Shown here piece by piece: positions 37,013-39,882 of a DNA stretch of 39,882 nucleotides. The DNA comes from a virus. The stretch covers positions 1-39,882 of IMG/VR virus record IMGVR_UViG_3300044547_000562; one strand, written 5' to 3'. Each line of letters opens with the position of its first letter. Positions within the stretch are counted from its first letter, which is position 1. The position numbers and the translations under genes are program-made. Below the pieces are notes generated by a model. The model was not told the DNA's origin, did no database searches, and saw only the letters and a list, made by a program, of their open reading frames with translations.

Positions 37013-37322
37013 TTTTTCTCTGTCTTCTTTCTTCTGCGGTAAACTCTCTTCTGCGCCCCGGCTTGCCTGGTGTCCGCGGCACTACTATGGGTCGGCCAGC
37101 CGTTGGTTTGGCTTTAGTTTTTTCTTTGTTATCTTCTGTTTTTTTTGAGTTTGAACAAAGGAACTTCCCCTTGAAGGAGAAGCTCAGGCCGCGCTTCTTC
37201 TCCCAGGCTTTCAATGCATCCATCATGGATGTCATCTTGTTGTCCATGTTGCACATGTAGATACTCCCATCCGCTGGAAGGTTGTCCTGCATGGCCATTG
37301 TTCTCTGTGCTGCGTGTCTCAT
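36795..37322 (-). CDS. Lys/Arg-rich protein of unknown function
   Basis: 175 aa from the ATG at 37322. The N-terminus (MQDNLPADGSIYMCNMDNKM ... AWEKKRGLSFSFKGKFLC) looks globular. Residues about 90-150 are extremely basic and helical (EERRQRKNENNKQYRLKNSE, EILRRNRDFKRAKK), suggesting nucleic-acid binding. The last 28 residues (AAANAGNGSGTAGVPLANG...) are an out-of-frame reading of the HTH domain, so the natural end may be near the A6 run at 36876. It starts 2 nt after the helicase C-half stop. Confidence 0.6.
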   Translation of the reverse strand: MRHAAQRTMAMQDNLPADGSIYMCNMDNKMTSMMDALKAWEKKRGLSFSFKGKFLCSNSKKTEDNKEKTKAKPTAGRPIVVPRTPGKPGRRREFTAEERRQRKNENNKQYRLKNSEAAKARSKEWRAKLTPEQKAEILRRNRDFKRAKKAAANAGNGSGTAGVPLANGNLSRKEG

Positions 37323-37324
37323 GT

Positions 37325-37906
37325 TTAGGAATTTAGGAATGATGCTGTTCTGCCGTTGAACCTGAGGTGCGTACTCACACCACACGGTCCGTTTCGCTGG
37401 AAAGGTATACTCACCTTTCGAGACTCTTCGCCATCAATTTCGATGGCCATGATACAGGTGGCATCCTGCTGGATTGCGCGGCTCTCACGAGCCTTTCCTT
37501 GCTCGTTAAGCTGGGTAATGCCGATCACTAGGCAACCCAGTTCTAGGCCCAGCAGGCGCAGCGAGCGGGACACTTCTGCTACCTCTCGCTCACGGGTGGC
37601 ATCCTTGCCTAACTCACATCTCACCAATTGGATGTAGTCCACGAACAACACACGCAGGCCCATGGTAGTCTTGCTCATAGCCCGCGCCACAGAGCAGATG
37701 CTACCAATGTCGTACAAGTCGTCCCGGATGATCAAGTCAGACTTGTGCAGCACGTTGAGCGCCTTCTGCATGCCTAGCATCTCACCCTCAGTCTTCACTC
37801 CTTCAGCCAAGGACCGCAGTGACACGTTGCCAATCCGTGCCACTAGCCGGTCAATGATTTGACTGGCCGGCATTTCTAACGAGACAATCAGTACACCAGT
37901 TTTCAT
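37325..37906 (-). CDS. DnaB-family helicase, C-terminal half (split gene)
   Basis: 193 aa; the ATG at 37906 overlaps the upstream stop (ATGA). It begins MKTGVLIVSLEM, exactly where a DnaB RecA domain continues after the Walker A helix: catalytic E11, Walker B VLFVDYIQL (D90), sensor ITQLNEQ (Q132), ESRAIQQDAT and the arginine-finger loop FQRNGPCG (R171). There is no Walker A in this gene; that is in the N-half at 2121-2783. The two halves together give a 413-aa helicase. Activity would require non-covalent assembly, or an unseen joining event. Confidence 0.85.
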   Translation of the reverse strand: MKTGVLIVSLEMPASQIIDRLVARIGNVSLRSLAEGVKTEGEMLGMQKALNVLHKSDLIIRDDLYDIGSICSVARAMSKTTMGLRVLFVDYIQLVRCELGKDATREREVAEVSRSLRLLGLELGCLVIGITQLNEQGKARESRAIQQDATCIMAIEIDGEESRKVSIPFQRNGPCGVSTHLRFNGRTASFLNS

Positions 37907-38163
37907 TTCTTAAACCTCTTTCCGTTGTCCTTGCGCAGTTCCTTGCTGTTATGGCTTTTGTGTCCCTTGTACTTTGTCACCAAGAAGTCTACGAAGACTT
38001 CCTCTGTGCTGAAGTGCATGGGTTGCGTAGCCAACTCATCAATCAGACTCTGGCAGTTCTCCTTGCTGCCAATGAGTAGGACCTCTTGCACGATCTTTGG
38101 CCGCGGCAGATGCTCGTAGCCTTCATTGGTTATGCTGCGGCGTAGTGCTACGAATTCGCTCAT
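37903..38163 (-). CDS. Small hypothetical protein before helicase C-half
   Basis: 86 aa from the ATG at 38163, overlapping both neighbours by ATGA. MSEFVALRRSITNEGYEHLP, a middle LIGSKENCQSLIDELAT, and a basic C-terminus (RKDNGKRFKK). No family was recognised. Its tight coupling to the helicase C-half could help co-production. Confidence 0.65.
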   Translation of the reverse strand: MSEFVALRRSITNEGYEHLPRPKIVQEVLLIGSKENCQSLIDELATQPMHFSTEEVFVDFLVTKYKGHKSHNSKELRKDNGKRFKK

Positions 38164-38426
38164 TCCAGTGCCTCCCGTGCTATTTGCCGCATGCTGAGTG
38201 CCCAGTTGCCGTGGTAGTCGCGGATGCGCTGCAGTGCTTCCTCTAACTTGTGGATTCGGTGATGTCTTGGCGTGCCTTTGTTCCAAGCCAAAGTTGCAAA
38301 CTCTGCTGAGTCTTCCTCTGGGCCAAGTGTATCACAGTTGTCGCACTTGGCTGACCAAGCTCCGACAAGGATCTCGGACACTTCAATTTCTGTAGACCCG
38401 CAAAACGGGCATTCTTTGATGTTCAT
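38160..38426 (-). CDS. Lar-like restriction-alleviation zinc protein
   Basis: 88 aa. CPFCGSTEIEV and KCDNCDTLGPEE followed by FATLAWN give the CPFCG...CxxC...AWN pattern of the Lar family. Lar modulates type I restriction in its known hosts, which fits with the phage C5 methyltransferase nearby. The C-terminal helix (LEEALQRIRDY ... IAREALE) is shared with the next gene upstream, suggesting duplication. Confidence 0.7.
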   Translation of the reverse strand: MNIKECPFCGSTEIEVSEILVGAWSAKCDNCDTLGPEEDSAEFATLAWNKGTPRHHRIHKLEEALQRIRDYHGNWALSMRQIAREALE

Positions 38427-38449
38427 AGTTCTAGTGCCTCCCGTGCTAT
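38163..38449 (-). repeat. Duplicated 22-bp coding/RBS segment
   Basis: The minus-strand sequence AATAGCACGGGAGGCACT followed by (A/G)GAA occurs at 38429-38450 and 38163-38184. Each copy encodes the C-terminal IAREALE of its gene and carries GGGAGG, the ribosome-binding site of the next gene. The two host genes also share LxEALQRIRD, so gene duplication is likely. Confidence 0.7.
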
Positions 38450-38620
38450 TGCCCGGACAGCGTCCATGCGGTCAGGCAGGGTGATAGTAAAGTTGCAGTC
38501 CCGGATGCGCTGGAGGGCTTCGCGGAGCTTTTCAATATGATCCGCAGCCTCAAGCATTAGGCAGTCTTCATCAGACACACCCATTTTTGCCGCGTCTTGC
38601 AGTTGTTTAATCAGCTTCAC
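38423..38620 (-). CDS. Small helical protein paralogous at its C-terminus
   Basis: 65 aa from a GTG at 38620 (MKLIKQLQDAAKMGVSDEDC ...), overlapping the upstream stop as GTGA with GGAGGTG upstream. The C-terminal LREALQRIRDC...AVRAIAREALEL matches the end of the Lar-like protein. No domain was recognised. Confidence 0.6.
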   Translation of the reverse strand: MKLIKQLQDAAKMGVSDEDCLMLEAADHIEKLREALQRIRDCNFTITLPDRMDAVRAIAREALEL

Positions 38621-38634
38621 CCCTGCACCTCCTT
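38617..38634 (-). promoter_or_regulatory. Stop/RBS/start coupling cassette, copy 1
   Basis: AAGGAGGTGCAGGGGTGA joins the end of the 38617-38799 gene (KEVQG) to the GTG start of the next gene. The same 18-bp element, with small changes, occurs at 38796-38813, 39005-39022 and 3349-3366, each time ending one gene as KEVxx and starting the next. Confidence 0.7.
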
Positions 38635-38799
38635 CTTTAGTTTTCGTACTTTCGCTTTCCATTCAGCCAGTGTCTTTCGGAGTTCCTGATTAGTTTCGAT
38701 CAAAGTATTAAGGTGCAATTTGACGCACTTAACATCGTTTTCGAGTCGGTCATTTTCTTCTGCCAGATCACTTAAGAACTGCATAAGTCGCTTGTTCAT
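38617..38799 (-). CDS. Coiled-coil peptide, 60 aa
   Basis: MNKRLMQFLSDLAEENDRLE continues as heptads throughout (DVKCVKLHLNTLIETNQELR) to KKEVQG. A single amphipathic helix or coiled coil is predicted. The gene is coupled on both sides by 4-nt overlaps. The function is unknown. Confidence 0.65.
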   Translation of the reverse strand: MNKRLMQFLSDLAEENDRLENDVKCVKLHLNTLIETNQELRKTLAEWKAKVRKLKKEVQG

Positions 38800-38813
38800 T
38801 CCTGCACCTCCTT
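38796..38813 (-). promoter_or_regulatory. Stop/RBS/start coupling cassette, copy 2
   Basis: AAGGAGGTGCAGGAATGA encodes the KEVQE end of the upstream gene and supplies a near-perfect Shine-Dalgarno (GGAGGTG) for the ATG at 38799. Confidence 0.7.
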
Positions 38814-39008
38814 TTGATCTGCCGAGGATTCCTCGGTAGTTGCATTGTGAATGGCCACAAACTCGAGCACTTGGCGCAATTCGCCATCAAGCTCTACACA
38901 TCCTCCAGCTCGGATATATGTTTTTTCTGGAGCTGCATCTACCAACTCTGTCAGCGTAGAAACAGGAACCGGAGTTAAAACTTTAAGCCAAATAGTTTCG
39001 GCGCTCAT
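38796..39008 (-). CDS. Small hypothetical protein, 70 aa
   Basis: ATG at 39008 in an ATGA overlap. MSAETIWLKVLTPVPVSTLT, a Gly/Cys turn (RAGGCVELDGELRQ) and the C-terminal ...DQKEVQE. It resembles a compact beta domain. A longer frame continues upstream from here to 39503 without a stop, but the strong RBS shows that this start is used. Confidence 0.6.
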   Translation of the reverse strand: MSAETIWLKVLTPVPVSTLTELVDAAPEKTYIRAGGCVELDGELRQVLEFVAIHNATTEESSADQKEVQE

Positions 39009-39022
39009 TCCTGCACCTCTTT
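39005..39022 (-). promoter_or_regulatory. Stop/RBS/start coupling cassette, copy 3
   Basis: AAAGAGGTGCAGGAATGA differs by one base from copy 2. It ends the 39005-39196 gene as KEVQE and starts the gene at 39008. Confidence 0.7.
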
Positions 39023-39196
39023 CTCCTTCTCTATCTCGCAGCGGATCTTTTGTCTGAGCTGGTTCATCTTCACGCTGAAGTGTGTCCAGCAATCCCGCTG
39101 GATCATCTGTGCCACTGCATCCCTGTCCTGAACCGCAGTGTAATGGCGAGGAAATGCCTCGATCAGGCTGTCTAGCTCTTGCAGAAGTTTTGTCAT
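39005..39196 (-). CDS. Small charged helical protein, 63 aa
   Basis: MTKLLQELDSLIEAFPRHYT ... NQLRQKIRCEIEKEKEVQE. It is all-helical and strongly charged at the end. Its ATG at 39196 overlaps a TGA of the preceding frame that would be used only after a one-base shift in the upstream gene. The function is unknown. Confidence 0.65.
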   Translation of the reverse strand: MTKLLQELDSLIEAFPRHYTAVQDRDAVAQMIQRDCWTHFSVKMNQLRQKIRCEIEKEKEVQE

Positions 39197-39503
39197 TGCT
39201 TTCTAATTTTACATTTTTTGATTCTAGGTACTTAACAAAGTCATCGTTTATCTGCTGGGCAAACCAAGCAGAGTCCGATTTTGGCATCTCAAAATGAGAT
39301 TCAAGTATCCAACGAATTTCCCTCTTTAGATGCCCATCTAAAATTGAATCTCTAGCCGCTTGGTTCTTCCAATCTTCCTCATGCCCAAACCTCCTGCCTA
39401 TGACATAAGGAATCTTGCCCTCTGAAGTGAGATGAATCCCAAACTGGCCCAGTCTGTACATGTACACTCCATGATACTGGAAGGAGTACTCAACGTTAGT
39501 CAT
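39193..39503 (-). CDS. Hypothetical protein with apparent frameshift near its end
   Basis: ATG at 39503 (MTNVEYSFQYHGVYMYRLGQ). The sequence as given has no stop until 38796, reading out of frame through the next gene. If one base is added in the A6 run at 39214-39219 (or ribosomes slip -1 at A-AAA-AAT), the frame ends at the TGA at 39193-39195, which overlaps the next ATG as all neighbours do. The protein would be 103 aa with an aromatic-rich start and a helical WFAQQINDDFVKYLESK end. Confidence 0.55.
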
Positions 39504-39882
39504 TGTAGCGGGGCAGGATAAGTTTGAACTCCGGCAGACCGGGCCACTCTTGGCCCTGCTGGCAGCGCTTGAAGTGCGCCAGCTCTTCCTCGATGCGGGC
39601 GTTGGCATTTGCCAGCAAGTCCGTAGAGGGTCGCATAAACTGAGCCAAATGTGGTGCTTCCGTATCGACGACGAGAAACCAAAAGCCTGGCACTTCCTTC
39701 ATGCCAGAAGCCTTGCGGTAACCGTACTGGTACCACGCGGCCTGCACATCGTACCGAAATCGGTTAAAGCTGTTGTCGAAGGAGCGGATGTCGTTCGTGG
39801 TTTTCAAGTCCACGATGCACGTCTCGCCGTTGATAGTGGCAATCATGTCAGGCCGGCCCTTGCACTTGATCCCGTCACGCTC
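39496..39882 (-). CDS. RecE-like PD-(D/E)XK exonuclease, C-terminal part
   Basis: This is the continuation of the gene starting at 490; bases 39756-39882 repeat 1-127. It contains the metal-binding core (IVDLKTTND, D146 and K148 of the full protein), then helices (RFRYDVQAAWYQYGYRKASG), FLVVDTEAPHLAQF and the C-terminal LPEFKLILPRYND. The stop at 39496 lies 8 nt inside the next start, so the operon continues. Confidence 0.85.
   Translation of the reverse strand, partial: ERDGIKCKGRPDMIATINGETCIVDLKTTNDIRSFDNSFNRFRYDVQAAWYQYGYRKASGMKEVPGFWFLVVDTEAPHLAQFMRPSTDLLANANARIEEELAHFKRCQQGQEWPGLPEFKLILPRYND
39756..39882. repeat. Terminal direct repeat, right copy
   Basis: Identical to 1-127; see the left copy. 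It marks where the circular assembly was opened, inside the exonuclease gene, and is not a natural end. Confidence 0.95.

Overview
The window is one complete tailed-phage genome, most likely a podovirus (short-tailed), assembled as a linear contig. The first 127 bases (1-127) recur exactly at the end (39756-39882), and a nuclease gene reads across the junction without a break. The molecule is therefore circular or circularly permuted, with a unit length of 39,755 bp. The host cannot be named from the sequence. There is no integrase, no tRNA gene, no RNA polymerase, and no recognisable DNA polymerase or primase.

Nearly all genes lie on the minus strand, so transcription runs from high to low coordinates. 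The late block starts near 30140 and contains an unknown 168-aa protein, a 447-nt non-coding stretch full of inverted repeats, large terminase, portal, a small protein, scaffold and major capsid protein. Next come tail/connector proteins, two long tail fibres, small proteins, a lysis cassette (two one-TM proteins and a GH108 endolysin), a beta-propeller tail protein and a collar-domain fibre. The block ends with an unexpected SAM methyltransferase plus a helical DDxxD protein, and four internal virion (ejection) proteins.

Replication and recombination genes follow below 5.4 kb and continue through the origin to about 36 kb: an OB-fold ssDNA-binding protein, a Holliday-junction-resolvase-like nuclease, a coiled-coil protein, a replisome-type protein, a DnaB-family helicase N-terminal half, a PP-loop ATPase, a dNMP kinase, a RecE-like exonuclease, many small translationally coupled genes, a Lar-like zinc protein, the DnaB C-terminal half, HTH proteins, a C5-cytosine methyltransferase and a metallophosphoesterase. 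One cassette (30913-32337) is on the plus strand. It diverges from the late block across a 772-bp GC-rich control region and ends at a strong terminator facing the early minus-strand genes.

Two things stand out. First, the DnaB-like helicase is broken cleanly just after its Walker A helix into two stand-alone genes about 4 kb apart, with matching sequence at the two break ends. Second, a three-hairpin RNA motif (hairpin, GGGA, hairpin, GAC, hairpin with a GAGAGA loop) occurs five times in two tandem clusters, one just after the capsid gene and one after the resolvase gene. Its stems covary between copies, so it looks like a real structured RNA of unknown function.
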